A DNA stretch of 64,000 nt. It comes from Bin95 sp965220855 (GTDB lineage Bacteria > Pseudomonadota > Alphaproteobacteria > Bin95). Positions 25,501 through 33,549 of the stretch are shown in pieces (positions within the stretch are counted from its first letter, which is position 1; the number at the start of each line of letters is the position of its first letter). Location of the stretch: the NCBI GenBank assembly GCA_965220855.1, contig CBDCQY010000001.1, positions 310,001-374,000 on the forward strand, in the 5' to 3' direction. The position numbers and the translations under genes were made by a program. The notes below the pieces were generated by a model that made no database searches, was not told the origin of the DNA, and was given only the letters and a program-made list of their open reading frames with translations.

Positions 25501-26941
25501 AGCTGCTTTCAACCAGCGCCTCCAACCATCGCGCCAGGGAAGTCTCGGGAATACGCCCTTCGGGAAACAGTCGACCGATCGCCGCCAGCCGGTTCACGGT
25601 CATTGCCCTGTGGTGGAGCCAGTTTCGCGGTCTATTTGGAAAAGCCGCCCACCGCTCCAGAGGCGCCGTTGCCGTCTGCCTCCCCCGTATGAGGTCCCTG
25701 GGAGGGTAGCTCAGAGAGTGGACGGAGCGCAGCGCGCCGTCGCCATCGGGCACAATGTCTCGCGACTCCAGACTGGCGTACAGGCGCTGACGGAGTACAG
25801 TCACATGCTCCGAATCGTAGACTTCCTCCCGTCGCGGCAGCGCGTCCAGATGGCGCGCAGGGTCTGCTGCGGAAGTCAGTCCGGGCAGCGAGTCGGCGAT
25901 CAGGGACGCCGCGGCCCCGATGATTTCTTCATTGTAGGGGCCGCGCAGTAAATTCTGCCTGTCCTCATTGGTCTTCCACGGCGCATTTAGGATGCCGGGA
26001 ATCAAGCTTGCTGTCATGGTTGGGAAGAAGGCCCAGAAATGGCCGGGGCGATCCAGCCGATCTAGCGGCGCGGCCCAATGGATCGGAATTTCTTCATTGT
26101 CATCCGAGGTACGGCGGTCCGCGCGCGCATCGTTGGACAAACGATGCTTGCTCTTGAAGATAGTCCAGCGGCTCTTTTCCTTGCCGTCAATCAAGTCAAA
26201 TTTCTGTTCCTGACGATTTACCATTATGAGACGTTGAAATTGAACTTCGGGAACCCTTAATGTCAGACACCTCACATGTTCCACAAACAACAAGAATTCC
26301 GAAGGAAAGTCTCTTATTTGCATCATAAGAGTATCGAAACTTCCCGGTTTGAGAGGTAAGCGAACGATATTCGACGCCCAACTCTTCAAATCAACAAGTT
26401 CTCGATCTTCTATCTCCTGCTCATGATCTATGGAGAATGCGAGACGTAAAACCGGATAACGCTCGAGACCGGGCGCAACGGACTGAATCTCATCGCGCGC
26501 TCGGTCACGGTCAAAAAGAAAGGATCCGGAGCGGCTGTGAAATTCCGGTGCGTCCGTAACGCCCAGCACCGACTTGAATCCGAGTCCAAAGCGGCCAATC
26601 TCAGCTGTGCCGCGCTTGGGCGAAAGATGTGAGAACATAAGCGCCCGCACGCCGCCTTCGTCAATCGGCGCGCCATTGTCGGCGCAGCACAGATGGTCAC
26701 GCGTCAGACAAATCTCGATATTGCCCCCACCCGCGACCGACGATAGAGCATCGGCGCTGTTCTGGATCAGCTCGAACAGTTGGCGTGACGCATAGCCACC
26801 GCTCGCCGTGTCCTCCTCGTGGTTGGCGTGCTCGGCGACCAGGTTAGGCTGCTCACGATAAGCCTTCAACGTCCTGTGGGCCTGTTCCTCGATATAGCTA
26901 TACAGAGCGTTGCCTTCAACGCCCCGGTTCAAAACTGTCAT
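22568..26941 (-). CDS. Giant fusion: N-terminal Hsp90-type (sacsin-like) ATPase and C-terminal SF2 helicase
   Basis: 1457 residues from ATG 26941, chosen for its GGGGGA site; another ATG lies five codons upstream. The N-terminus carries GHKL ATPase motifs: ELIQNSADA (57-65), DNGAPID (88-94) and GRFGLGFKSV (116-125). This is the layout of sacsin N-terminal ATP-binding domains. About 800 residues with no recognised domain follow. The C-terminal ~400 residues are a type-III-restriction/DEAD-like helicase: Walker A PTGSGKT (1078-1084), DEAH (1186-1189), LTATPY, and motif VI QMIGRGLRG (1412-1420). No nuclease or methylase motif was seen. The 5' half is AT-richer than flanking genes. Probably a single-gene DNA- or RNA-acting defence ATPase; function not established. 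Confidence 0.85.
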   Translation of the reverse strand: MTVLNRGVEGNALYSYIEEQAHRTLKAYREQPNLVAEHANHEEDTASGGYASRQLFELIQNSADALSSVAGGGNIEICLTRDHLCCADNGAPIDEGGVRALMFSHLSPKRGTAEIGRFGLGFKSVLGVTDAPEFHSRSGSFLFDRDRARDEIQSVAPGLERYPVLRLAFSIDHEQEIEDRELVDLKSWASNIVRLPLKPGSFDTLMMQIRDFPSEFLLFVEHVRCLTLRVPEVQFQRLIMVNRQEQKFDLIDGKEKSRWTIFKSKHRLSNDARADRRTSDDNEEIPIHWAAPLDRLDRPGHFWAFFPTMTASLIPGILNAPWKTNEDRQNLLRGPYNEEIIGAAASLIADSLPGLTSAADPARHLDALPRREEVYDSEHVTVLRQRLYASLESRDIVPDGDGALRSVHSLSYPPRDLIRGRQTATAPLERWAAFPNRPRNWLHHRAMTVNRLAAIGRLFPEGRIPETSLARWLEALVESSSGHDRLEASMAAVRTAAAIPADIRIAGARLGKIVLTETDEWREPEPERLFLPEEHSAGGGVSTFLVHPVLASDPETFWALKTLGLRQASSESRLLWAFGNLVGRKVDGSLLEAFWIAARELSPEVAAEIVERRDDWRRWLRACARSGAWRPLHKLLLPGPVVSSDGGRDEDAALDIGFHETDLKLLRRLGMSDRPRPGCDLSSEEWFYEYRSRCCNDFRSRVGRRPHAHMLIFKSTTASGPLEVMAELSEEGRALYTMQLLDLDGTYLPWTMYHETQRAVYPDMECESPTIQMLKKYGRVRTSDAIVPLADAFGARPKNPEALRVLLKHSMVERIKAVFELAEPEAGLFGDPEVVGEEEPEPLVDLWPGLADHLPATRRGARLVRCEDILSGGLAWNFWDRKPDIYVPRSVPDDELLGLVAENLGLGLSKEQLRLILGHRTPMEVEARRQVIRECSGDAERLLAAVGEDRLRLRLPTSLRTMLREQDGALTGVRIAEAAIATWHTDSLHRFRDALDPLDPPKNWAGSARAVRFVEALGFSPEWAGERNRRREPFVEVDGPSILPALHKYQRHVVDRTRAMFREGRLAVELRRGMISMPTGSGKTRVATQAVVEALREGELKGGVLWVADRDELCEQAVEAWNQVWASEGIRRQRLRISRLWQGQPEPLQTGDHHVVVASIQTLRSRFQSKPDDYAFLADFALVVFDEAHRSIAPTFTGVMQELGMAGRRRRSGEPFLLGLTATPYRGHDEQETRWLSNRYGRNRLDHGAFASDDPRGVVAELQRMEVLARADQEEIEGGILDLNEDEEREMQRAPWLPRSAEERIAMDADRTERILEAFETHIRPDWPALIFATSVEHAQTLAALLTARGVRARAVSGATENGLRRRIVEQFRGGNIRALVNYGVFREGFDAPKTRAIIVARPVYSPNLYFQMIGRGLRGRRNGGNDRCLILNVRDNIANFNRELAFAELDWLWARG

Positions 26942-26968
26942 TGATTCCCCCGTCATTCACGGTGTTTA

Positions 26969-26998
26969 ATATTACTCCCGGCTGAGGAGAGTTGTCTA
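26969..26998 (-). promoter_or_regulatory. Candidate sigma-70 promoter of the giant helicase gene
   Basis: On the minus strand TAGACA (26993-26998) and TAATAT (26969-26974) are separated by 18 bases, about 28 bases before the chosen ATG. The AT-rich leader contrasts with the GC-rich surroundings. The -35 box touches the start of the divergent AlkA-type gene. Confidence 0.4.
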
Positions 26999-27000
26999 CT

Positions 27001-27633
27001 ATGGAGACGGACGCGAAGGCCGTTTTCGCGCGCTGGCGGGCCGGGTTGCGGGTGTTGGCGGGGCGGGACGGGCGGATCGGGCGGGTGCTGGCGGAGGTCG
27101 GCGAGCCGCCGATGGCCTTGCGCGGGGCCGGGTTCGGGGCCTTGTTGCGGGCAGTTGCGGCGCAGCAGGTCTCGGCCGCCTCGGCGCGGGCGATCTGGGG
27201 GCGGCTGGAGGCGGCTGTCGGCGGGGAGGTGACGGCCGGGGCCGTGCTGGGGCTTGGAGAGGTCGGGCTGCGGGCGGCCGGGTTCAGCCGGCCAAAGGTT
27301 CGTTATGCGCTGGACATGGCCGAGACGCTGGTTTCGGGGCAGGCGTCGCTTGCGGCTATCGCGGCCATGCCGGACGAGGAGGCGATCGCGGCGCTCACGG
27401 CCTTCAAGGGCGTCGGGCGCTGGACGGCGGAGGTCTGGCTGCTGTTCGGCCTCGGGCGGCCCGACATCTGGCCGGCGGGCGACCTGGCGCTCAACAGCGC
27501 CCTGCAACGCACACTCGCCCTCGCAACCCGCCCGACGCCGGCGGAATCGGCAGAACTCACGCGTATCTGGTCGCCCCATCGCAGCGCCGCCGCGCTGCTG
27601 CACTGGCACCTCTACCGCACCGCGCCCGCCTGA
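27001..27633 (+). CDS. DNA-3-methyladenine glycosylase II-type (AlkA family)
   Basis: 210-residue HhH-GPD superfamily glycosylase that removes alkylated bases in base-excision repair. ATG 27001 is chosen because GAGGAGA lies ten bases upstream; a TTG at 26992 is too close to that site. A helix-hairpin-helix LTAFKGVGRWTAEVWLLFGLG is followed by the catalytic Asp161 in WPAGDLAL. It lacks the N-terminal AlkA beta domain and the regulatory Ada fusion, so it is the short Mag-type form. It is divergent from the giant helicase gene with a 59-base shared spacer. Confidence 0.88.
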   Translation: METDAKAVFARWRAGLRVLAGRDGRIGRVLAEVGEPPMALRGAGFGALLRAVAAQQVSAASARAIWGRLEAAVGGEVTAGAVLGLGEVGLRAAGFSRPKVRYALDMAETLVSGQASLAAIAAMPDEEAIAALTAFKGVGRWTAEVWLLFGLGRPDIWPAGDLALNSALQRTLALATRPTPAESAELTRIWSPHRSAAALLHWHLYRTAPA

Positions 27634-27659
27634 GCGCCCGCAAGTCCGAAAGCTGCATA

Positions 27660-28406
27660 TCAGGCCGCGCCGCCGTCCACGCGGATGACGGAGCCGGTGG
27701 TGAAGGCGCTGGCGTCGGAGGCGAGGTAGAGGGCGGCGGTGACGATCTCCTCCGGTTCGCCGCTGCGCCGGAGCGCGGCGTCGCGGTTCCGGCGCGCCTC
27801 TTCCGTCCAGGCCCTGGAGATGTCGGTCAGGAACCGGCCCGGCATGATGGCGTTGACGCGCACCTTGGGCGCATATTCGCGCGCGAACGCCTCGGTCACC
27901 GCGTTCAGCGCCGCTTTGGCGCCGGCATAGGGCGCGGTCTCGGGGCGGGGGCGGATCGCGCCGGTGCTGGAGATGTTGACCACCGCGCCGCCCCGCCCGG
28001 CCGCCATGGCGGAGCCGAGCAGCGCCGTCAGCCGGAACGGCCCCTTGAAATTGAGCGCCAGCACCTTGTCGAACAGCGCCTCCGGCGTCTCCAGCGAGGA
28101 GGGCGTGAGCGGCGAGGAGCCGGCATTGTTGACCAGCACATCGATGCCCCCGGTCGCCGCCCAGGCGCGCTCCGCCAGTTCCTCCAGCGCCGTCCAGTCC
28201 GAGACGTTGCAGGGCATGGCCCAGGCGCGCCGGCCGAGCGCCTCCACCTCCGCCGCCACCGCCCGGCAGGAAGCCTCGCGGCGCGAGACGATGACCGCAT
28301 CCGCCCCGCGCCGGGCGAAGGCGAGCGCCATCTCGCGCCCCAGTCCCCGGCTGCCGCCGGTGATCAGCACGGTCTTGCCGGCGAAGTCGAACAGCGGGTC
28401 TGTCAT
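27660..28406 (-). CDS. SDR family oxidoreductase
   Basis: 248-residue classical short-chain dehydrogenase: cofactor motif TGGSRGLG (16-23), NNAG (93-96), catalytic Ser147, Tyr160 and Lys164 (APYAGAKAALN), and a C-terminal TGSVIRVDGG that closes the fold. Start ATG 28406 places the protein 28 bases after the metA stop on the same strand. It resembles FabG/gluconate-5-dehydrogenase-like members; substrate cannot be read from sequence. Confidence 0.9.
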   Translation of the reverse strand: MTDPLFDFAGKTVLITGGSRGLGREMALAFARRGADAVIVSRREASCRAVAAEVEALGRRAWAMPCNVSDWTALEELAERAWAATGGIDVLVNNAGSSPLTPSSLETPEALFDKVLALNFKGPFRLTALLGSAMAAGRGGAVVNISSTGAIRPRPETAPYAGAKAALNAVTEAFAREYAPKVRVNAIMPGRFLTDISRAWTEEARRNRDAALRRSGEPEEIVTAALYLASDASAFTTGSVIRVDGGAA

Positions 28407-28434
28407 CGGCTCGGGGCCTCCGGTGGCGCGGCCG

Positions 28435-29286
28435 TCAGCCGAGCAGCAGCTGCGCCCAGTTGGCGTAGAAGCGCTCGCCATGGGCGCGCCAGCGCTCGGC
28501 GGGCGGGCGCGAGGGGTCGTCGCCCGGATAATAGTCCCTCGGGACCGGCACATCGTCGCGCCGGCCGAGATCGCGGCGATATTCGTCGTCCAGCGTGCCC
28601 GCCTCATATTCGAAATGGTTGAGCGCATGGACATGCGGCAGGGACGGGTCGGCCACCGCGCCGACATTGGCGTCGTCATGGTCGAGCAGCAGGTCGAGCC
28701 CGGCCACATCCTCGCGCCGGGTCTCGGTGTGGCGTGAGACCGGCATCGCCACCGGCCCCTCCAGCCCGGCGAGCAGGCGGTTCCCGGGCGCGGCGATCCG
28801 ATGCTCGAACACGCCGAAGCGCTTCTCCGGCAGGGCGTGCTTGGGCGCGCCGTAATAGCGCCAGAGCGCCGCCTGCGCCCCCCAGCAGAGCGTCAGCAGC
28901 GGCGCGCGCCGCGCGCGCAGCCGGTCGAGCAGCGCCGCCAGCTCCTCCCAGTAATCGACCGCCTCGAAGGCCAGCAGCTCGATCGGCGCGCCGGTCAGGA
29001 TCACGCCATCGGCCGCGTCCGCCAGCTCCAGCCCGCCATAGAAGGCCGCCAGATGCGCCGGATCGGCGTTCTTGCCCCGATAGCGCGCCGGCAAGGCGAG
29101 GTCGAGCGCGATGTCGGGGCCGGCCAGACCCAGCTTGCGGGCGATCTGGCGCTCGGTCTTGGCCTTCTCCGGCATGAGATTGACCAGCGCCACGCGGCGC
29201 GCCGGGCGGTCGTCGTCGAACAGCGGCGCGCCCTCGGCGGCGAGCTCGGCCGCGGCCGGCAGGCCCTGCGGCAGCCGGACCGCCAT
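28435..29286 (-). CDS. metA: Homoserine O-acyltransferase, MetA type
   Basis: 283-residue enzyme transferring a succinyl or acetyl group to homoserine in the first committed step of methionine synthesis. Family motifs are VNLMPEKAKTERQIARKLG, LTGAPIELL, the nucleophile Cys134 in LTLCWGAQAAL, and His224/Glu226 in LNHFEYEAGTLDDEYRRD. It is slightly shorter than the E. coli enzyme (309). Whether it uses succinyl- or acetyl-CoA depends on an active-site residue I cannot assign with confidence. Its ATG overlaps the stop of the upstream ATPase gene by one base. Confidence 0.9.
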   Translation of the reverse strand: MAVRLPQGLPAAAELAAEGAPLFDDDRPARRVALVNLMPEKAKTERQIARKLGLAGPDIALDLALPARYRGKNADPAHLAAFYGGLELADAADGVILTGAPIELLAFEAVDYWEELAALLDRLRARRAPLLTLCWGAQAALWRYYGAPKHALPEKRFGVFEHRIAAPGNRLLAGLEGPVAMPVSRHTETRREDVAGLDLLLDHDDANVGAVADPSLPHVHALNHFEYEAGTLDDEYRRDLGRRDDVPVPRDYYPGDDPSRPPAERWRAHGERFYANWAQLLLG

Positions 29287-30188
29287 CAGCCGGCGCGCCT
29301 CTCGGCCCGCCGCCGGGCGCAGATCTCGATATAGCTCTCCAGCCGCTCGCCGCCATGCTCCCAGAGGATGGCGAGGAAGCGGTCGGCGTCCGGGGCCTGC
29401 CCGCCCCGGAACAGCTCCGCCGCCTCCAGCACGAGGCCGCGCGCCGCCAGGCGCTCATAGCGCGGCCGGCGAAAGGCCAGCAGTTCCGGAAACAGCGGCC
29501 GCGCGAAGCCCACCGGATCGACGCCCCGGCCGTCATCCGGCATGTCGGCCAGGCGCGGCAGCAGGAAATCCGGGTTGTAGAACAGCGGCTTGGGGTGGCT
29601 GCGGGCGCGCTCCTTCAGCGTCTCCTCGAAGGCCGCATCGGCGCGGATATAGACGATCAGCCCATGGCCGGTGAGCCGCTTCACCACCTTGTCCTGCGCA
29701 TCGTCGAGATCGACCACCTCGCAGAGCGATCCCGAGGCGTCGTTGACGAAGCTCGCGCACCCGTAAAGCCGCCAGGCCTTGGCGATGAAGTCCGGCACAT
29801 CGCGCATCGACTTGACCTCGGCGTCGCGATAGAGGTCCTGGCGCTTCAGGAAGGTGGCCTTGTCGAGCCCGCCCCGGTCCGGGTCGCCATACATGCCGAG
29901 AAAGGTCGAGACCGGCTCCAGATTATCGACGGTGATGTTGTGGTTGATATAGATCGAGTCGGAGCGCAGCAGGTCGGCGACGAAGGGGTCCGCCATCGAC
30001 ATGATCTTGAACTTGATATTGTCGAGGATGTGCTCGGCCAGATAGCGCGTGCCGATGCGGTAGTCGGCGGAATAGTGGAACCAGTTGGCCGACCGGCGGA
30101 GCGCCGTCGAGAGCACCGTCTTGCCGACGCCCGACATGCCGAGCAGCGAGATGGCGTGGGGCAGGCCCCGAAATTCCTCGAAGCGCAT
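29286..30188 (-). CDS. P-loop ATPase/kinase-like protein, conserved next to metA
   Basis: 300 residues with a clear Walker A, LLGMSGVGKT (15-24), and a nucleotide-kinase-like layout: DYRIGTRYLAEHIL, then VDLDDAQDKVVKRLTG and IYIR-like strands. No transmembrane segment. Overlaps metA by a TGATG junction and sits 3 bases after the amidase gene, so it is in the same transcript. The family is common in alphaproteobacteria but has no role I know of. Tight coupling to metA hints at a link to homoserine or methionine metabolism; this is inference. Confidence 0.75.
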   Translation of the reverse strand: MRFEEFRGLPHAISLLGMSGVGKTVLSTALRRSANWFHYSADYRIGTRYLAEHILDNIKFKIMSMADPFVADLLRSDSIYINHNITVDNLEPVSTFLGMYGDPDRGGLDKATFLKRQDLYRDAEVKSMRDVPDFIAKAWRLYGCASFVNDASGSLCEVVDLDDAQDKVVKRLTGHGLIVYIRADAAFEETLKERARSHPKPLFYNPDFLLPRLADMPDDGRGVDPVGFARPLFPELLAFRRPRYERLAARGLVLEAAELFRGGQAPDADRFLAILWEHGGERLESYIEICARRRAERRAG

Positions 30189-30191
30189 CGC

Positions 30192-31460
30192 TCACCCCGC
30201 GAGGCGCGGATGGAGCCAGGCGGCGGCGGCGAGCAGCCCCGCATCGGCGCCCGGCCGGCCGACCAGCTGCACGCCGACCGGCAGGCCGCGCTCGCCGGCG
30301 AGGCCCGGCAGGGTAATGCAGGGCGCGCCGAGCGTGGTCCAGATGCGGTTGCATTCCGGCGAGCCGGTCCAGCCGAGGCCCTCCGGCGCCTCGCCGGGCG
30401 CGGCCGGGGTGATGAGCGCATCCACATCCTCGAACAGCCGCGAAAAGGCCGCCCGCGCCCGCTCGCGCACATCGAGCGCCCAGAGATAGCGCTCATGCGC
30501 GAGGCCGAGGCCGGTCTCGATCACCGTCAGAATTTCCGCGCTCAGCCGGTCGCGATGGGCGCGATATTCGTGCGCCAGCAGCCGCGCGCCCTCCCAGGGC
30601 ATGATGATGTCGTGGGCCGCCAGCAGCTCGTCGCAGGGCGGCGGCAGCGCCAGGTCCTTCGGCTCGATCCCGGCCGCCGCGCAGGCCGCATCCATGGCGC
30701 GGGCGGATGACGGCTCGACGGCCGGCCAGGCCGGGCTCCGGCAGAGCGCGAAGCGCGCCGGCCGGGCCTCGGCCGGGGGGCCGACCGGCAGGCCCGCCAT
30801 CGCCTCTGCGAAGGCGCCGACGTCCGCCACGGTGCGCGCCATGGCGCCGATGGTGTCGAGCGTCTCGGAGATCGCGCGGACGCCGCCGCGCGGCACGACG
30901 CCCAGGCTCGGCTTGAAGCCGACCGCGCCGCAATAGGAGGCCGGGCGGATGACCGAGCCGGCGGTCTGGGTGCCGATGGCGAGCGGCGCCTGGCGGTCCG
31001 CCACGCCGGCGGCCGAGCCTTGCGAGGAGCCGCCCGGCGTGTGCGCGGGGTTCGCCGGATTGCGCGTCTTGCCGGGATGGCGCATGGCGAATTCGGTGGT
31101 CACGGTCTTGCCGAGCGCCACCATGCCGGCCGCGCGCAGCAGCGCCACCGGCGCGGCGTCGGCGCCCGGGCGGAAGCCCGCATGGATCGGCGAGCCGTAG
31201 CCGGTCGGCATGTCATGCGTATCGACAATGTCCTTCACGCCGACCGGGACGCCGTGCAGGGCCGAGCGCGGCGTCTCGCGGTCGCGCGCCCTGGCTTCCG
31301 CCAGCGCGGCCTCGGGGTCGAGATGGATCCAGGCGCCGACCGCCTCGTCGCGCTCGCGAATGCGCGCGAGGCAGGCTTCCACCAGCGCTTCGGAGGTCAG
31401 CCGGCCCTCGCGGATGGCGCGCGCGGCGTCGAGGGCGGAGAGGTCGTGGGCGTCGGTCAT
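30192..31460 (-). CDS. Amidase signature (AS) family amidohydrolase
   Basis: 422-residue amidase with the Ser-cisSer-Lys triad: Lys76 in GVPVGVKDIVDT, cis-Ser145 in TPGGSSQGSAAG, and nucleophile Ser169 in TQTAGSVIRPAS. It is not GatA: a gatB or gatC neighbour is absent and the C-terminal region is shorter. Hydrolyses an unknown amide. It overlaps the acyl-CoA dehydrogenase gene by ATGA and precedes the ATPase and metA. Confidence 0.9.
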   Translation of the reverse strand: MTDAHDLSALDAARAIREGRLTSEALVEACLARIRERDEAVGAWIHLDPEAALAEARARDRETPRSALHGVPVGVKDIVDTHDMPTGYGSPIHAGFRPGADAAPVALLRAAGMVALGKTVTTEFAMRHPGKTRNPANPAHTPGGSSQGSAAGVADRQAPLAIGTQTAGSVIRPASYCGAVGFKPSLGVVPRGGVRAISETLDTIGAMARTVADVGAFAEAMAGLPVGPPAEARPARFALCRSPAWPAVEPSSARAMDAACAAAGIEPKDLALPPPCDELLAAHDIIMPWEGARLLAHEYRAHRDRLSAEILTVIETGLGLAHERYLWALDVRERARAAFSRLFEDVDALITPAAPGEAPEGLGWTGSPECNRIWTTLGAPCITLPGLAGERGLPVGVQLVGRPGADAGLLAAAAWLHPRLAG

Positions 31461-32629
31461 GGGCGTCTCGCAAAGCTGCGGCCGATGAGTTGGCGATGGA
31501 TCTGGCTGGTGCCTTCCCAGATCCGGGTGATCCTGGCGTCGCGCAGCAGCCGCTCCACGCGATAGTCCTTGATATAGCCGTAACCGCCATGCAATTGCAC
31601 GGCCAGGTCGGCGGCCTTCACGGCGAGCTCGGAGGCGGCGAGCTTGGCCATGGAGGCCTCGACGCCGATATCGTCCAGCCCCTCATCGACCAGCCCGGCG
31701 ACATGGGCGAGCCAGAGCTCCGCCTGGGCGAGCTCGGTGGCGAGATCGGCCAGCATGAACTGCACGCCCTGGAAGTCGGCGATGCGCCGGGCGAACTGGC
31801 GCCGTTCGCCGATCCAGGCGAGCGTGTCGTCGAAGGCCGCGCGCGCGATGCCGAGCGCATGGGCGGCGATCGAGGGGCGGGACTTGTTGAGCGCGCCGAA
31901 CAGCACCGCCAGGCCCTCGCCGGGGCCGCGCAGCAGGTTGGCGCGCGGCGCGCGCACGCCCTCGAAGGCGAGCGCGGCGGTGGAACTGGCGCGCAGGCCG
32001 AGCTTGTCCTCCAGCCGGAGCACCCGGATGCCCTCGGCTTCCCTCTCGACCACCAGCGCGGTGATCGCCGCGCGCGCATCCTCGATGCCCTCCCATTTGC
32101 CGAACAGCAGGAAGACATCCGCCACATCGCCATTGGTGATGAAGGTCTTGACGCCATCGACGACGATCTCGTCGCCCTCCGCGCGGAAGCGGGTGCGCAT
32201 GCCGGTGGCGTCGGAGCCGGCCTCGGCCTCGGTGATGCAGAGCGCGGCGAGGCCGCCCTCGGCGATGCGCGGCAGGATGCGGCGCTTCAGCTGCTCGTCG
32301 CCGAAGTCGATGACCGGCTTGATGGCGTGAAAGACGGTGGACCAGACGATGCCGGTCGAGGCGCAGGCCCGCGCCAGCGCGTGCGCCGCCCGGATATAGC
32401 AGGCGAAGGAGAGGCCCGCGCCGCCATAGGCCTCGGGCACGAACATGGCGTTGAGGCCGAGCGCGCGCATGGCGGCTATATTGTCCCAGGGGAAGGCGCC
32501 GGAGGCGTCGAGGCCGGCGGCGGCGGGCGCGATGACCCGCTCGGCGAGGCGCTTCACCGCGTCCAGAACCGCCGCTTCCTCCTCCGGCAGCGCGTCGAGG
32601 CGGGCGTCCAGGCGGTCGAGCGCGTTCAC
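31457..32629 (-). CDS. Acyl-CoA dehydrogenase
   Basis: 390-residue FAD-dependent acyl-CoA dehydrogenase from a GTG start at 32629. Typical blocks are ITEAEAGSDATGMRTRF, DKLGLRASSTAALAFEGVR, LHGGYGYIKDYRVERLLRDAR, and the catalytic Glu at about 372 in IWEGTSQIH. Oxidises an acyl-CoA to the enoyl-CoA, passing electrons to ETF. It lies between an SDR gene (10 bases upstream) and an amidase gene (4-base overlap), which suggests a degradation operon for a branched or amide-bearing acid. Confidence 0.92.
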   Translation of the reverse strand: MNALDRLDARLDALPEEEAAVLDAVKRLAERVIAPAAAGLDASGAFPWDNIAAMRALGLNAMFVPEAYGGAGLSFACYIRAAHALARACASTGIVWSTVFHAIKPVIDFGDEQLKRRILPRIAEGGLAALCITEAEAGSDATGMRTRFRAEGDEIVVDGVKTFITNGDVADVFLLFGKWEGIEDARAAITALVVEREAEGIRVLRLEDKLGLRASSTAALAFEGVRAPRANLLRGPGEGLAVLFGALNKSRPSIAAHALGIARAAFDDTLAWIGERRQFARRIADFQGVQFMLADLATELAQAELWLAHVAGLVDEGLDDIGVEASMAKLAASELAVKAADLAVQLHGGYGYIKDYRVERLLRDARITRIWEGTSQIHRQLIGRSFARRP

Positions 32630-32639
32630 GTCCGCCCGC

Positions 32640-33350
32640 TCACTGGTTCACGCTCTGGCCGCCATCCATGACGATGGTCTCGCCGGTGAGGTAGCGGATG
32701 CGCTCGGCGAACAGCAGCGCGACGAAGCGGGCCACCTCGTCCACCCGCCCCGGCCGGCCGAGCGGGATGCGCCGCTCCAGCCAGGCGCGAAAGCGCGGAT
32801 CGGCGAGGATTTCGGCGTTCATGTCGGTCTCCACATAGCCGGGCGCCACGGTATAGACGGAAATGCCGTCCTTCGCCCATTCCACCGCCAGGCAGCGCGT
32901 CAGGCTGGAGAGCGCCGCCTTGGAGGCGCAATAGGCGGCGTTGGCGCTGACGCCGAGGCGCTCCCAGTAGGAGCCGATATTGACCAGGACGCCCCCCTCG
33001 GCCTTGAGATGGGGATAGGCGGCCTGGGCGGCGGCGAAGGCGGCCGTGGCGTTGACCGCCATGGTGCGCGCGAAGTCCTCGACCGGAAAGCTGGCGCTCG
33101 GCCCCTGCATGTGGATGCCGGCATTGTTGACCAGGCCGCAGAGGCCGCCATGGTCGTCGGCGGCTGCGTCGAGCGCCCGGGCGAGGCCGGCCGTGTCGGT
33201 CACATCCGCCCGGTAGGCCGGCAGGTCCAGCCCCTCCGGCCCCCTCCCGGAGCGCGTCAGGCAGGCGACCGCGAAGCCGCGCTCCGCCAGCGCGGCGGCA
33301 ATCCCGGCCCCGATCCCCCGCCCGGCCCCCGTCACCGCAATCGCCGCCAT
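32640..33350 (-). CDS. SDR family oxidoreductase
   Basis: 236-residue classical SDR starting at ATG 33350: TGAGRGIG (7-14), NNAG (75-78), Tyr140/Lys144 in AAYCASKAALS, and a C-terminal TGETIVMDGGQSVNQ. The frame is open upstream, but the AT-rich region beyond 33360 does not look coding on this strand. First gene of the SDR, acyl-CoA dehydrogenase, amidase, ATPase, metA, SDR run on the minus strand. Substrate unknown. Confidence 0.9.
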   Translation of the reverse strand: MAAIAVTGAGRGIGAGIAAALAERGFAVACLTRSGRGPEGLDLPAYRADVTDTAGLARALDAAADDHGGLCGLVNNAGIHMQGPSASFPVEDFARTMAVNATAAFAAAQAAYPHLKAEGGVLVNIGSYWERLGVSANAAYCASKAALSSLTRCLAVEWAKDGISVYTVAPGYVETDMNAEILADPRFRAWLERRIPLGRPGRVDEVARFVALLFAERIRYLTGETIVMDGGQSVNQ

Positions 33351-33413
33351 GCCGCCTCCCCGGCTCGATAGACGCGTCTTGTCGCCGGTCGGGCGGCGAG
33401 ATGCAAGTATGAG

Positions 33414-33442
33414 TTGACAAAATATGCACGGTGTGGTCAAAT
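33414..33442 (+). promoter_or_regulatory. Sigma-70 promoter for the PD-(D/E)XK-like gene
   Basis: A perfect TTGACA at 33414-33419 and TCAAAT at 33437-33442 are separated by 17 bases. It points at the gene starting at 33550, leaving a leader of about 100 bases. It marks the left limit of an AT-richer segment. Confidence 0.55.
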
Positions 33443-33498
33443 GCGAGCCGGTGTCCTGAGAACGAGCCGAATGGTGCAGGGACGCCATCATGCGGTCT

Positions 33499-33516
33499 CA
33501 TGACGAGAGCGTCATG
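33499..33516. promoter_or_regulatory. Perfect inverted repeat in the leader of the PD-(D/E)XK-like gene
   Basis: CATGACG (33499-33505) and CGTCATG (33510-33516) around an AGAG loop. It lies between the candidate promoter and the ribosome site of the next gene, where a repressor or an RNA hairpin could control expression. A flanking TCATGCGG direct repeat (33489-33496 and 33512-33519 region) overlaps it. Confidence 0.4.
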
Positions 33517-33549
33517 CGGAAGGTCGTTCACAAGCAAAAGGAGTGATCC

